Positions 53,605-63,184 of a stretch of 64,000 nucleotides of DNA are shown here, in pieces. Position 1 is the stretch's first letter. Each line of letters starts with the position of its first letter. The notes under the pieces were generated by a model that saw nothing but the letters and a program-made list of their open reading frames with translations, was not told where the DNA came from and did not search any database. The position numbers and the translations under genes are program-made. The stretch is taken from the NCBI RefSeq assembly GCF_002165625.1, contig NZ_NGNS01000001.1, forward strand, positions 62,001-126,000, in the 5' to 3' direction. The stretch comes from Neiella marina. Its GTDB lineage: Bacteria; Pseudomonadota; Gammaproteobacteria; Enterobacterales; Neiellaceae.

Positions 53605-54663
53605 ATGCGTATTTTGTATGGCGTTCAAGCCACTGGTAATGGCCATATCACGCGTGCTCGAGCGATGGCGCAGGCACTCAACGACACAGATATCGAAGTC
53701 GATTTTTTGTTCACTGGTAGACCCGCCGATCAGTTATTCAACATGGAGCTATTCGGACAGTACAAGGCGTTGCCAGGCCTCAGTTTCGCCACTTCCGGTG
53801 GCCGTGTGGATCTGATAAAAACCCTGCAGCAAGCCCGAATCAGACAATTGTTCAGTGACATTAACAAGCTCGATGTTAGCCAGTATGATTTGGTGCTGAA
53901 TGACTTTGAACCCGTCTCAGCATGGGCTGCAAAACGAGCCAACAAACGCTGCATTGGCCTATCACACCAGTCTGCATTTAGCTTCGACATACCGAAAACA
54001 GGGCAGGATCTGGGGTCAAAACTAGTGATGCGTTACTTTGCCCCATCATCCGAGCAACTGGGTGTACATTGGCATCATTTCGGCCAGCCAATCTTGCCAC
54101 CGATCATTGATGTCGGCATGACCCAAACCAACGCCACTGATAACAAAGTCGTTGTCTACTTGCCCTTTGAAGAACTCAGCATCATCAAACAAATGCTGCA
54201 ACCATTCAGCAATTACCGCTTCTATATCTATCATCCACAAGCAACAAATGCTGAAGAAGGCCACCTGTCGCTGCGCGCCCTTAGTCGCGTAACCTTTGAG
54301 CACGATTTGCTCGAAGCGGAGGGTGTGATTGCCAACGGAGGATTTGAACTACCAAGTGAAGCACTATTCCTTGGTAAAAAAATTTTGGTTAAGCCCTTGG
54401 TTCGGCAGTTTGAACAAGAGAGCAATGTATTAACGCTGGAGCAACTCGGGCTAGCGAGCAGCATGGCGGATCTAGATAGCAGCAAAGTGAGTCAATGGTT
54501 AGATGCACCTTCAGCGCAACCAATCAATTACCCAGATGTTGCTGGCCGATTAAGCCAATGGCTTGCCGAAGGTGCGCAGCAGTCGCTGATCGAACTGAGT
54601 CATGAGTTGTGGCAACAAGTGCGATTTCCCAGCTACGCAACTCTTCCTGCGCCCTCAGTCTGA
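53605..54663 (+). CDS. MJ1255/VC2487-family glycosyltransferase
   Basis: A 352-residue protein of the GT-B fold. MRILYGVQATGNGHITRARA at the N-terminus, IEVDFLFTGRPADQLFNMEL, LVLNDFEPVSAWAAKRANKR and GVIANGGFELPSEALFLGKK are characteristic of the family; the last resembles the nucleotide-sugar-binding loop of the MurG-like glycosyltransferases. The substrate is unknown. Co-transcription with the PAP2 gene, under a Pho-box-like site, suggests glycolipid synthesis during phosphate shortage. A hairpin GCGCCC/GGGCGC (54649-54671) overlaps its stop codon and may end the transcript. Confidence 0.85.
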   Translation: MRILYGVQATGNGHITRARAMAQALNDTDIEVDFLFTGRPADQLFNMELFGQYKALPGLSFATSGGRVDLIKTLQQARIRQLFSDINKLDVSQYDLVLNDFEPVSAWAAKRANKRCIGLSHQSAFSFDIPKTGQDLGSKLVMRYFAPSSEQLGVHWHHFGQPILPPIIDVGMTQTNATDNKVVVYLPFEELSIIKQMLQPFSNYRFYIYHPQATNAEEGHLSLRALSRVTFEHDLLEAEGVIANGGFELPSEALFLGKKILVKPLVRQFEQESNVLTLEQLGLASSMADLDSSKVSQWLDAPSAQPINYPDVAGRLSQWLAEGAQQSLIELSHELWQQVRFPSYATLPAPSV

Positions 54664-54938
54664 GTGGGCGCTTACCATTATTTGTCACCACATCACGGTT
54701 TTACTGTTCCGTCGCAGTAACTGCCCAGTCAAGCTTTCAGCTTTATCGCTGATTGGACTACTTTTAGTTCAAGGACCGACAACTGCTTGAGTTCACTAAT
54801 ACTTCTCTGAAGCATTAGCACTATAGATTTGTTGCTTAAAGCCGATAAGCAATAAAGAGCCGCTGTGCCACCGGTAGTTGCTCGATTATTTGATCTGGCC
54901 ATTTGCCAGTATCAGTTTTTGACGGAGTAATTTTAGTT

Positions 54939-56801
54939 ATGACCATTCGAAACCGCCTGTTGATCCAGCTCGTGGTTGGTGCGGCATTAATGACCATGTT
55001 GTTAGTCGTCGCGATTGTCGTCGACCGCTCATCGCAACAATACAGCCGCCTGTCAGCCTCAGTGTTGAAAGATATGTTTGAGATTGAATCAATGGCTTAC
55101 AACGTCAGTCAGTTCGAGCGAGTCAAAGATTTGCAATACATTGAATCATTCAACAGTAATCGCGATCGAGTCGAAAAAACGCTAACAAAACTGAGTGACG
55201 ACGTCACGTCAGATGCAATCAGGCAGCAACTGCAAGTGACACAACAAGCGGTGTCTGACTACGTCAACATAGTCAATCAGCTCGTTGAACTGCGACAACA
55301 AATTGGCTTGACGCCAAAAACCGGCCTTTACGGCGCATTGCGATCAGCGGTCCATGAAGTTGAAACCTTGCTCTATGCACAGAATAGTTATCAACTTATC
55401 GCCCAAATGCTGCAGCTTCGTCGTGCCGAAAAAGACTTCATGCTGCGCTACGACATTAAGTACTTGGGCAAGTTTAATAAAGGCGTAGAGACACTCAATG
55501 CATCGATTGGCGACAGTGGTTTACCGAGTTCGACACAGGATCAACTGCGCAATTTACTGACCACCTACAGCCAGCGCTTTACCACCTTAGTTGAAGCCGA
55601 AGAGCGTATTGGCTTGACGCCAAATGCCGCACTAAGAGGACAACTACAACAAACGCAGTCAGAGGCGCTGACAAAAATCGCTGAACTGAACGAGCTTATT
55701 GCTGACACCAGTGCTGAAGTTCGTAGCCAATACCTAACCTTTGCCGCTGTTGTCGTCATTCTGTTAACAATCGCATTGACCGCACTAGCGCTATGGACGT
55801 CACGTTCGATTACCTCAAAAGTGAATGCTTTGCAGCGCTACATGCAGGAAGTCATTAGTAGCAAAGATTTGACCTTGCGGGCTGATGCAAATGGCAAAGA
55901 TGAACTCGCAATGATCAGCGCAGGAATCAACCAGTTACTCGCAATGTTCCAAGAGCTTGCCGAACAAGTGTCAAAATCCAGCGCAATTTTGGACGATGCC
56001 GTTGGTCGTTTATCGACTCAGGCATCGAGTACTCATGATGGCGCTATCCGGCAACTGGAAGAAACCGAGCATGTCGCTACAGCAACGACTCAAATGGGCC
56101 AAACCCAAGGCGAGATTGCTCGCAATACCGAATCGGCAGTGACCCATGTCGATTCGACCTATGCAGAGGCCGAGCGCGGTACCACTGAAGTGGATAACAG
56201 CATCAGCCACATCAGTGCGTTGTCTGAAAAGCTCAATCAAACAACCGCCCAAGTACAAGAACTGGCGGAGCAAGGCAACACCATTGGCTCCATGCTTGAC
56301 GTCATTCGAGGCATTGCCGAACAAACCAATTTACTGGCATTAAATGCTGCAATTGAAGCCGCTCGTGCTGGTGAGTTGGGTCGCGGCTTCTCTGTTGTTG
56401 CCGATGAGGTTCGCAGCCTCGCCAATCGCACTCAGGAGTCTACCGAGGAGATCGCTGCAATCATTAAAAATCTCCAGGATAGCACCGGCACCATTGCGGA
56501 AATGATGGGAGAGTGCAAGCAATCGGGCGAGGTCAGTGCCGAGCTGGCCAGTGGAGTTGGTGATGCACTGCATTCAATTTTGCAATCAATGTCAGGCATC
56601 GTCGATATGAACACTCAGATAGCCACAGCGACAGAGCAACAAAGCTTGGTATCAGCAGAAGTAACAAGAAATATTCAGCGTATTCGTGATATTGCCGAAA
56701 GCACCAGTACCGAATCAGAACAAAGTGTCGCAGTCGCCCAAGAAGTCAACGAACAGTCAGAAAACCTGCGTCAACAAGTCAGTCAATTTAAGGTCAACTA
56801 G
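54939..56801 (+). CDS. Methyl-accepting chemotaxis protein with HBM-like sensor
   Basis: A 620-residue chemoreceptor. Helix 1 ([21 protein letters not shown]), a helical periplasmic sensor of about 250 residues resembling the HBM domain of McpS ([20 protein letters not shown]), helix 2 ([20 protein letters not shown]), HAMP, then the signalling domain. The highly conserved tip reads [20 protein letters not shown] and is followed by [23 protein letters not shown] receptors sense organic acids and similar ligands. I set the start at ATG 54939, which has GGAG upstream; the frame could begin at 54903. No che genes are in the window. The end overlaps the convergent DUF971 gene by 4 nt. Confidence 0.93.
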   Translation: MTIRNRLLIQLVVGAALMTMLLVVAIVVDRSSQQYSRLSASVLKDMFEIESMAYNVSQFERVKDLQYIESFNSNRDRVEKTLTKLSDDVTSDAIRQQLQVTQQAVSDYVNIVNQLVELRQQIGLTPKTGLYGALRSAVHEVETLLYAQNSYQLIAQMLQLRRAEKDFMLRYDIKYLGKFNKGVETLNASIGDSGLPSSTQDQLRNLLTTYSQRFTTLVEAEERIGLTPNAALRGQLQQTQSEALTKIAELNELIADTSAEVRSQYLTFAAVVVILLTIALTALALWTSRSITSKVNALQRYMQEVISSKDLTLRADANGKDELAMISAGINQLLAMFQELAEQVSKSSAILDDAVGRLSTQASSTHDGAIRQLEETEHVATATTQMGQTQGEIARNTESAVTHVDSTYAEAERGTTEVDNSISHISALSEKLNQTTAQVQELAEQGNTIGSMLDVIRGIAEQTNLLALNAAIEAARAGELGRGFSVVADEVRSLANRTQESTEEIAAIIKNLQDSTGTIAEMMGECKQSGEVSAELASGVGDALHSILQSMSGIVDMNTQIATATEQQSLVSAEVTRNIQRIRDIAESTSTESEQSVAVAQEVNEQSENLRQQVSQFKVN

Positions 56802-57181
56802 CTGTTGTCACCGTCAAAGCTAACTTGAATGGGGATCTGCAGCGCTTGCTTGGTTGCGCAGCGCTGCCGATACTCAGCCCACAAGGCGTCCTTGTCGCGA
56901 CAGAGTCGATGCAGCCAGTCCCATGAGTAAATTCCAGAGTCATGGCCGTCATCGAAGATCAGTCGGACCGCATAATGACCAACGGCTTGAGCATCAAGGA
57001 TTTGCACCGCTGATTTGCCCTCGACCAAAATCGGATTACCGTGCTGTTGCACCTCTGCAGACGGCGAGTGGACTCGAAGAAATTCCGCTTCCAGAGATGC
57101 CGTCAAACCATCGCTAAAGGTCAGAGCCAGTATCTGGCTCTGACGGTGCAGTTTGATGACGGTAGCGCGGATTTGACTCAT
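56798..57181 (-). CDS. DUF971 / GBBH-like N-domain protein
   Basis: A 127-residue protein of the DUF971 (gamma-butyrobetaine hydroxylase-like N-terminal) family. [20 protein letters not shown] and [20 protein letters not shown] fit the family. Members are thought to have roles in iron-sulphur or metal handling, but this is not settled. It lies 16 nt downstream of hslU, an arrangement conserved in gammaproteobacteria. Confidence 0.88.
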   Translation of the reverse strand: MSQIRATVIKLHRQSQILALTFSDGLTASLEAEFLRVHSPSAEVQQHGNPILVEGKSAVQILDAQAVGHYAVRLIFDDGHDSGIYSWDWLHRLCRDKDALWAEYRQRCATKQALQIPIQVSFDGDNS

Positions 57182-57196
57182 TGTCTGACCAGCAGA

Positions 57197-58528
57197 TTAC
57201 AGAATGAAGCGGCTTAGATCTTCGTCTTCGATTAGCTCGTCGAGATAGCGATTGACGTATTCAGCATCAATCACAATCGTTTCGCCATTGTGATCAGAAG
57301 CCTTATAGGAAATCTCTTCCATCAGTCGCTCCATCACCGTATGCAGTCGACGAGCACCGATGTTTTCTGTGCGCTCATTGACTTGCCACGCAGCCTCGGC
57401 AATTCGTTGAATACCAGATTGCTCAAACTGGATGGTCACACCTTCGGTCGCCATCAGAGCCTGATACTGCTCTGTTAGTGAGGCATTTGGTTCCGTCAAG
57501 ATTCGAACAAAATCGTCAGTACTCAAAGCCGACAGTTCGACTCGAATAGGCAAACGACCTTGTAGCTCGGGAATCAAGTCTGATGGTTTAGCCATTTGGA
57601 ATGCGCCCGAGGCAACAAATAGGATATGGTCAGTCTTCACCATGCCATGTTTGGTACTAATGGTGCTGCCCTCAACCAGAGGTAACAAGTCACGTTGCAC
57701 GCCTTCACGGCTGACATCGGGGCCAGAAGCACTGTCGCTGCGTTTACAGATCTTGTCCACTTCATCGATAAATACGATGCCGTGCTGCTCAACAGCAGTG
57801 AGCGCTTTTTGCTTTAAATCTTCTTGATTAACCAGCTTTGCAGCTTCTTCTTCGGTCAGAGCTTTAAAAGCGTCTTTGACTTTCAGCTTCTTCATCTGGC
57901 TGTGGGTGCCAGACATATTCTGGAACAAGCCTTGCAGCTGGTTCGTCATCTCTTCCATGCCCGGTGGCGCCATGATTTCAACGCCCGCTTGCGGCTGCGC
58001 CACTTCGATTTCAATTTCTTTATCGTCTAAATCGCCTTCACGCAGTTTCTTGCGGAAGATTTGTCTCGTTGAAGAGGTATCTGGTTTGGCATCTTCGCCC
58101 CAGCCTTCTTTAGGCGGTGGCAGCAAAGCATCAAGAATTCGATCTTCCGCCGCTTCTTCGGCGCGGAATTTATTCTTGTCCATCTCCTGCTCTTTGACCA
58201 TTTTGACAGCCATATCGGTCAAATCACGAATGATCGAATCCACTTCCTTGCCAACGTAGCCCACTTCAGTGAATTTGGTTGCTTCAACTTTGATGAAGGG
58301 AGCGTTGGCCAATTTCGCTAAACGGCGGGCAATTTCGGTTTTACCGACGCCCGTTGGTCCGATCATCAGAATGTTTTTTGGGGTCACTTCTTGACGCAGC
58401 GCCTCAGGCAACTGCATGCGGCGCCAACGGTTACGCAGTGCAATGGCAACGGCTCGTTTGGCGTCTTGCTGACCAATAATATGAGCGTCCAATTCATGGA
58501 CGATTTCGCGGGGAGTCATCTCAGACAT
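57197..58528 (-). CDS. hslU: ATP-dependent protease ATPase subunit HslU
   Basis: Hexameric AAA+ unfoldase for HslV. The 443-residue product starts [20 protein letters not shown], has Walker [21 protein letters not shown], the pore loop motif [10 protein letters not shown], Walker [15 protein letters not shown], an I-domain with acidic and basic patches, and the conserved C-terminal tail EDLSRFIL that inserts into HslV. It lies 33 nt downstream of hslV. Confidence 0.98.
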   Translation of the reverse strand: MSEMTPREIVHELDAHIIGQQDAKRAVAIALRNRWRRMQLPEALRQEVTPKNILMIGPTGVGKTEIARRLAKLANAPFIKVEATKFTEVGYVGKEVDSIIRDLTDMAVKMVKEQEMDKNKFRAEEAAEDRILDALLPPPKEGWGEDAKPDTSSTRQIFRKKLREGDLDDKEIEIEVAQPQAGVEIMAPPGMEEMTNQLQGLFQNMSGTHSQMKKLKVKDAFKALTEEEAAKLVNQEDLKQKALTAVEQHGIVFIDEVDKICKRSDSASGPDVSREGVQRDLLPLVEGSTISTKHGMVKTDHILFVASGAFQMAKPSDLIPELQGRLPIRVELSALSTDDFVRILTEPNASLTEQYQALMATEGVTIQFEQSGIQRIAEAAWQVNERTENIGARRLHTVMERLMEEISYKASDHNGETIVIDAEYVNRYLDELIEDEDLSRFIL

Positions 58529-58560
58529 AACAGCATCCTAGTTAAACCAGCGCGCTGGAA

Positions 58561-59085
58561 TTAGTAATCCAATTGCTCGATGGTTTGGAATTGGTTGGTG
58601 TAAACACAGATATCGCCAGCTATTTTCAGGCTTTTTTGGACAATCTCATCCGCCGCCAACTCAGTGTTTTCTAGTAACGCAGTCGCAGCGGCTTGGGCAA
58701 ACGAGCCTCCAGAGCCGATGGCGATCAAATCATGCTCCGGTTGCACCACATCGCCATTGCCGGTAATGATTAATGACGCGGTATGGTCAGCAACTGCCAA
58801 CAATGCCTCAAGCTTGCGCAGCATGCGGTCGGTACGCCAATCTTTGGCCAGCTCAACAGCGGCACGGGTTAGATGACCCTGGTGCATCTCAAGCTTGCTT
58901 TCAAAGCGCTCAAATAAAGTAAAAGCGTCGGCGGTACCGCCGGCAAAACCGGCCAGAACTTTGTCGTTGTAGAGGCGGCGCACCTTCTTGGCATTGCCTT
59001 TCATTACGGTATTGCCAAGTGACACTTGGCCATCACCACCAATAACAACTTTGCCATTGCGACGAACAGAAACAATCGTGGTCAC
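58561..59085 (-). CDS. hslV: ATP-dependent protease subunit HslV
   Basis: Threonine peptidase of the HslUV complex, related to proteasome beta subunits. The 174-residue product starts [20 protein letters not shown]; the catalytic Thr2 is exposed after Met removal. [20 protein letters not shown], the Lys/Asp near the active site and [20 protein letters not shown] are conserved. It is the first gene of the hslVU-DUF971 run and follows ftsN by about 80 nt. Confidence 0.98.
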   Translation of the reverse strand: MTTIVSVRRNGKVVIGGDGQVSLGNTVMKGNAKKVRRLYNDKVLAGFAGGTADAFTLFERFESKLEMHQGHLTRAAVELAKDWRTDRMLRKLEALLAVADHTASLIITGNGDVVQPEHDLIAIGSGGSFAQAAATALLENTELAADEIVQKSLKIAGDICVYTNQFQTIEQLDY

Positions 59086-59166
59086 AGGCGTTCTCCTAAA
59101 TTATACGGTTAACTGCAAGATAGGGGCGCCTGAGGGATTTTCAAGGGATGATGGCCAGATCGACCA

Positions 59167-59742
59167 TCACCAATACCAGATCTTACAACCTCGCACTGAA
59201 GCACGCTGCAACGCGTGGCGGTCTTTTTCTGCCAAACGTTTGGTCTTGTAGGGTCCCAATACTACCTTGTACCAGACGCCATTTGATCCTTCAGCGCGAC
59301 GCACTTCTGAGCTCAAACCTTGGAACGCAATTTTGGCTTTTAGTTCTTCCGCCTGGTTTTGTAGACGGAACGAACCACATTGCATCAAGTAAGGTCGTGT
59401 TTGCTCCGGCGCTTCTGGCACATCCACTTCGACTTCTTTGGTTTCCAGCTCTTCGATGAAACTCCAGCGTTCTTCTGGTTTCTCAGGCAAAGCGTCGGCG
59501 GGCTTAGCGTTCTGCTGTTGCACTTCGGGCTCTTGCCCTTCCACCCGCTCGGCACTGCCCTTGATATGGCTTAAGCCATAACCGAAGGCAGCAATCAAAC
59601 CAACAATGATGATGATTCGAACCCAGGGTAACTGAACATGGGAGCCATTGGCACGAGCTTGGGTAGCGCGTCCCTTGTTCTTACTATTGCTGCGAACCGG
59701 CTTCTTTGGAGCAGGCTTGCGCTTGGCATAATCTCTAGGCAT
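59167..59742 (-). CDS. ftsN: Cell-division SPOR-domain protein FtsN
   Basis: A 191-residue bitopic membrane protein: a basic cytosolic tail (MPRDYAKRKPAPKKPVRSNS), one helix (WVRIIIIVGLIAAFGYGL), a periplasmic linker, and a C-terminal SPOR domain (about 113-191; PYLMQCGSFRLQNQAEELKA then GVWYKVVLGPYKTKRLAEKD). FtsN triggers constriction by activating FtsA/FtsQLB; SPOR binds denuded peptidoglycan. It is shorter than E. coli FtsN (319) but its place between argS and hslVU is the conserved ftsN place. Confidence 0.9.
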   Translation of the reverse strand: MPRDYAKRKPAPKKPVRSNSKNKGRATQARANGSHVQLPWVRIIIIVGLIAAFGYGLSHIKGSAERVEGQEPEVQQQNAKPADALPEKPEERWSFIEELETKEVEVDVPEAPEQTRPYLMQCGSFRLQNQAEELKAKIAFQGLSSEVRRAEGSNGVWYKVVLGPYKTKRLAEKDRHALQRASVRGCKIWYW

Positions 59743-59785
59743 AGAACAGCGACCAGTTAATCAGTAACAAACGTTGAGCAGGCGG

Positions 59786-61534
59786 TTACATCCGCTCCAA
59801 CGTCGCAATACCGAGCAATCCCAAACCAAGCTTCAATACCTTTGCGGTAGCCCCGCAAAGCAACAATCGGCTGGCGCGGACATCATCCGCAACACCATCT
59901 TTGTTGACCGGGCAGGCTTCGTAGAAACTCATGAATTGTCCGGCTAGTTCGTACAAGTAAGTGCACATGAGGTGAGGCGAGGTTTTCGCTGCGACATTGT
60001 TCACCACATCACTAAACTGGGTCAGTTTCTGCGCCAATGCCTGTTCCGCTGCTTCTTGCAGTTGTGGCGAGCCGCTGAGCGTCGCGCCATCAACGCCAGC
60101 TTTGCGGAAAATAGATTGAATGCGAGTATATGCATACTGAAGATAAGGCGCAGTGTTGCCCTCAAACGACAGCATATTGTCCCAGTCGAAAATGTAATCT
60201 GTGGTGCGATTTTTCGATAAATCGGCATATTTCACTGCCGCCATGGCGACAGCGGTAGCGATTTCCCGACGCTCATCATCGGCCAAATCTTGATTCTTCT
60301 CAGCAATCAAGGCATTGGCTCGCTCTTCAGCCTCGTCCAGCAAATCGACCAACTTCACTGTGCCGCCTGAACGGGTCTTAAATGGCTTACCATCTTTGCC
60401 TAGCATCATGCCGAAGGCACAGTGCTCCAGTGATACTTGCTCTGGTACATAACCCGCTTTACGCGCAATAGTCCAGGCTTGCTGCAAGTGCATGGCTTGG
60501 CGCGAATCAATGAAGTACAGCACTCGATCGGCACCCAGTTGCGCGACGCGGTATTTGGCACAAGCGATATCCGTGGTGGTATATAGATAACCGCCATCTT
60601 TCTTGCGAATAATGACGCCCATAGCATCGCCATCTTTACCTTTGTATTCCTCTAGGAACACCACCATGGCGCCGGCATCTTCAACGGCTAGGCCCTGCGC
60701 GGCCAAATCCTCGACAATGGCAGGCAACATGTCGTTGTATAGGCTCTCACCCATGACGTCTTTATCGCTCAGCGAAACATTAAGACGATCGTAGTTGCGC
60801 TGGTTTTGCTCCATGGTGATATCCACCAGCTTGCGCCACATGCTTTGGCAATACTCATCACCGCCTTGCAATTTCACCACATAGTTGCGCGAACGCTCGG
60901 CAAAATCCTCGTCTTCATCGTAGTGCTTTTTAGCTTCGCGATAGAAAGCTTCCAAATCAGATAACTCCATATCTGAAGCTTGTTCATTTTGAACCTTTTC
61001 GAGGTAGGCGATGAGCATACCGAACTGAGTACCCCAGTCACCAATATGATTGGCTCGAACAACCTGATGACCCAGAAACTCTAAAGTCCGAGTCACTGCA
61101 TCACCAATGACCGTGGAGCGAATATGGTGAACAGCCATTTCTTTGGCAACATTGGGTGCGGAATAATCAACCACAACGGTTTGTGGGCTAGCGGCTAATT
61201 GCACGCTGGCGTGGTCATCGGACAGTAATTGGCCGATTTGATCCGCCAGATGATCTGGATTGACAAAAAAGTTAATAAAGCCCGGACCAGCAATCTCGAT
61301 GTTGCTAATGGCCGCGTGCTTGGGCATCAACTCAATTATTTGCTGCGCCAATTGGCGGGGATTTGACTTGGCAGGTTTCGCCAGCATCATCGCCAAGTTA
61401 GTGGCAAAATCACCATGACTCTTGTCTTTAGTGCGATCAATCTGCAGTCGAGGCTGCAAATCAGCAGGCAAGGTTCCTGCTTGTTTCATTTGCGAGACAG
61501 TTTCGAGCAACAGGGTTTCAATAATCGCTTTCAT
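59786..61534 (-). CDS. argS: Arginyl-tRNA synthetase
   Basis: Charges tRNA-Arg. The 582-residue product has the N-terminal Add-1 domain, the class I Rossmann fold with [20 protein letters not shown], the region [40 protein letters not shown] and the anticodon-binding C-domain ending IATLERM as in E. coli. The HIGH-like motif reads AVHH where E. coli has HVGH; the two end-histidine pattern is partly kept. KMSKS is missing, as in most ArgRS. Downstream genes ftsN and hslVU follow in the usual order. Confidence 0.97.
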   Translation of the reverse strand: MKAIIETLLLETVSQMKQAGTLPADLQPRLQIDRTKDKSHGDFATNLAMMLAKPAKSNPRQLAQQIIELMPKHAAISNIEIAGPGFINFFVNPDHLADQIGQLLSDDHASVQLAASPQTVVVDYSAPNVAKEMAVHHIRSTVIGDAVTRTLEFLGHQVVRANHIGDWGTQFGMLIAYLEKVQNEQASDMELSDLEAFYREAKKHYDEDEDFAERSRNYVVKLQGGDEYCQSMWRKLVDITMEQNQRNYDRLNVSLSDKDVMGESLYNDMLPAIVEDLAAQGLAVEDAGAMVVFLEEYKGKDGDAMGVIIRKKDGGYLYTTTDIACAKYRVAQLGADRVLYFIDSRQAMHLQQAWTIARKAGYVPEQVSLEHCAFGMMLGKDGKPFKTRSGGTVKLVDLLDEAEERANALIAEKNQDLADDERREIATAVAMAAVKYADLSKNRTTDYIFDWDNMLSFEGNTAPYLQYAYTRIQSIFRKAGVDGATLSGSPQLQEAAEQALAQKLTQFSDVVNNVAAKTSPHLMCTYLYELAGQFMSFYEACPVNKDGVADDVRASRLLLCGATAKVLKLGLGLLGIATLERM

Positions 61535-61721
61535 AATAACAATAAGTCCGGAGTGGTTAGTGATGCATCAGGGTGCAGGCGGCAAATTGTAAACTGCCGA
61601 GAGGGTACATTTCTACCTGCACAAGGATATTCCTCAACCGAGTTGATCTCAGACCTTGGCAGTTCGTAATAAAAGCCAGAGATATCGCAATCCCGATGGT
61701 GTTTACAAGGTCGAACCGAGC

Positions 61722-62315
61722 ATGAAGCAAGAACAAGAATTCGCACTCTTTCCACTCACTGCCCACGTGTTACCGGGTGGCAAGCTGCCATTGCGAATTT
61801 TCGAGCCCAGATATGTCCGCATGGTACGGGATGCGGCAGCAGGCGGTCGTCCATTTTGCATGTGTATGCTCGACGTCAAGGCCAAACCACAAACGATGAT
61901 GAATATGTACCCACTAGCCACCGAAGTGGCCATCATCGACTTTGATCAATTGCCTGATGGCATGCTTGGCATCACCGTCCAAGGGTTGCGCAAGCGCAGG
62001 TTAAGTCGCGTTTGGGTCGAACAAGACGGGCTAAAAGTTGGCGAAACTAGCGTAGTTCCCGAATGGCCAAAACAGGGGTTATCATTAACACAGCACAAAA
62101 TTGTCGACCAGCTGCAGCGGCTTTATCAGGACAACGAAAGCTTGCAGGATTTGCAGTTGGATTTTCACGACAACGATGCCAGCTGGTTGTGTCAGCGCTG
62201 GCTCGAATTGCTGCCCATGGACCCAAATGACAAACAATTATTAATAGAACAACCCGATTGCACCGCCGCCCTTGCGTTTTTGGAGCAAGCAATCAGGACC
62301 ACAGGAGAGTCATAG
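61722..62315 (+). CDS. LON-substrate-binding-domain protein
   Basis: A 197-residue protein corresponding to the N-terminal substrate-binding domain of Lon protease without the ATPase or protease parts. FALFPLTAHVLPGGKLPLRI, FEPRYVRMVRDAAAGGRPFC and the following strands match PF02190. Its function is unknown. I chose ATG 61722 because it gives the canonical start of the domain; a TTG at 61656 would add 22 residues. Its stop codon shares a base with the start codon of the glutathione peroxidase gene, so the two are translationally coupled. Confidence 0.88.
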   Translation: MKQEQEFALFPLTAHVLPGGKLPLRIFEPRYVRMVRDAAAGGRPFCMCMLDVKAKPQTMMNMYPLATEVAIIDFDQLPDGMLGITVQGLRKRRLSRVWVEQDGLKVGETSVVPEWPKQGLSLTQHKIVDQLQRLYQDNESLQDLQLDFHDNDASWLCQRWLELLPMDPNDKQLLIEQPDCTAALAFLEQAIRTTGES

Positions 62316-62869
62316 TGATCACCACCCCCGGAAAACTAGTTAAGTCAATTGCCCTACTCGCTGCAATCGCCAGCTTTGGCGTTACGGCGGCGTCATGCCC
62401 AGACACCTTAAAGTTTGTTAAACGCAAGTTAAACAGCTCTGAGACCGTCAATTTGTGTACCGAGTACAGCGGCAAACCATTGCTGATCGTCAACACAGCC
62501 AGTTACTGCGGCTTCACCCCCCAGTTTAAAGGGTTGGAAAAGCTGTACGCCGATTACAAAGACAAAGGGCTTGTGGTTTTAGGCTTCCCAAGCCATGACT
62601 TCAACCAAGAAGACAAAGACGAGGGTAAAACGGCCGAGCTTTGTGAGTTGACCTACGGGGTGAAATTCCCAATGTTTGAACCAATGCCAGTACGGGGTGA
62701 CGATGCCGACCCGTTTTACCGCAAGCTGGCAGCCCAAGCAGGCGAAGCGCCGAAGTGGAACTTTCATAAATATGTTGTCAATCGTGAAGGCAAAGTCATT
62801 GCTTCATTTAGTGCGATGACCAAACCTGACAGCGACGACATGATTAAAGCCATTGAATCAGCCATGTAA
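62315..62869 (+). CDS. Exported glutathione peroxidase-like protein
   Basis: A 184-residue thiol peroxidase with a signal peptide (VKSIALLAAIASFGVTAAS), so it acts in the periplasm. The active-site Cys (in place of selenocysteine) is in LLIVNTASYCGFTPQFKGLE; the Gln and Trp partners are in VVLGFPSHDFNQEDKDEGK and in APKWNFHKYVVNREGKVIAS. It probably reduces hydrogen peroxide or lipid peroxides with a thioredoxin- or glutathione-like donor. The start is GTG 62315 with AGGAG 9 nt upstream, overlapping the previous stop (TAGTG). A good terminator follows. Confidence 0.9.
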   Translation: MITTPGKLVKSIALLAAIASFGVTAASCPDTLKFVKRKLNSSETVNLCTEYSGKPLLIVNTASYCGFTPQFKGLEKLYADYKDKGLVVLGFPSHDFNQEDKDEGKTAELCELTYGVKFPMFEPMPVRGDDADPFYRKLAAQAGEAPKWNFHKYVVNREGKVIASFSAMTKPDSDDMIKAIESAM

Positions 62870-63184
62870 GCTTGCAACACTCCGAAACCAAAAACTGCCG
62901 CTTTTATAGCGGCAGTTTTATTAGTGACAAAGAAATGACAGCGATGTCGTGGCACAACGGTTATTGCGCAATTTGACTTAGCTTTTTTGCCAACATCAAG
63001 CCAACTACGGTGATTTCGGAGTCATTCTTTGTTTAGATCACTTTATTCGCCATTTTTATTCAATTTGCGACAAGTTACATACTTTTAGCGACACATTTCG
63101 TAATTTTCCGTTTATTTTTTGATCGCCAATCCGAACCGGTGCGTAACCCCAGATGCGCCTAAATGAAAACAAGGATTAGCAACC
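62870..63184 (+). other. 315-nt region before the DUF4397 lipoprotein gene
   Basis: Begins with the terminator described separately; the remainder (62940-63184) is AT-rich and presumably contains the lipoprotein promoter. I see no other recognisable element. Confidence 0.4.
62889..62919 (+). terminator. Intrinsic terminator after the glutathione peroxidase gene
   Basis: Perfect 11-bp stem AAAACTGCCGC / GCGGCAGTTTT (62891-62901, 62909-62919) with a 7-nt loop. A-run on the left, T-run on the right; symmetrical, possibly bidirectional. Confidence 0.9.
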
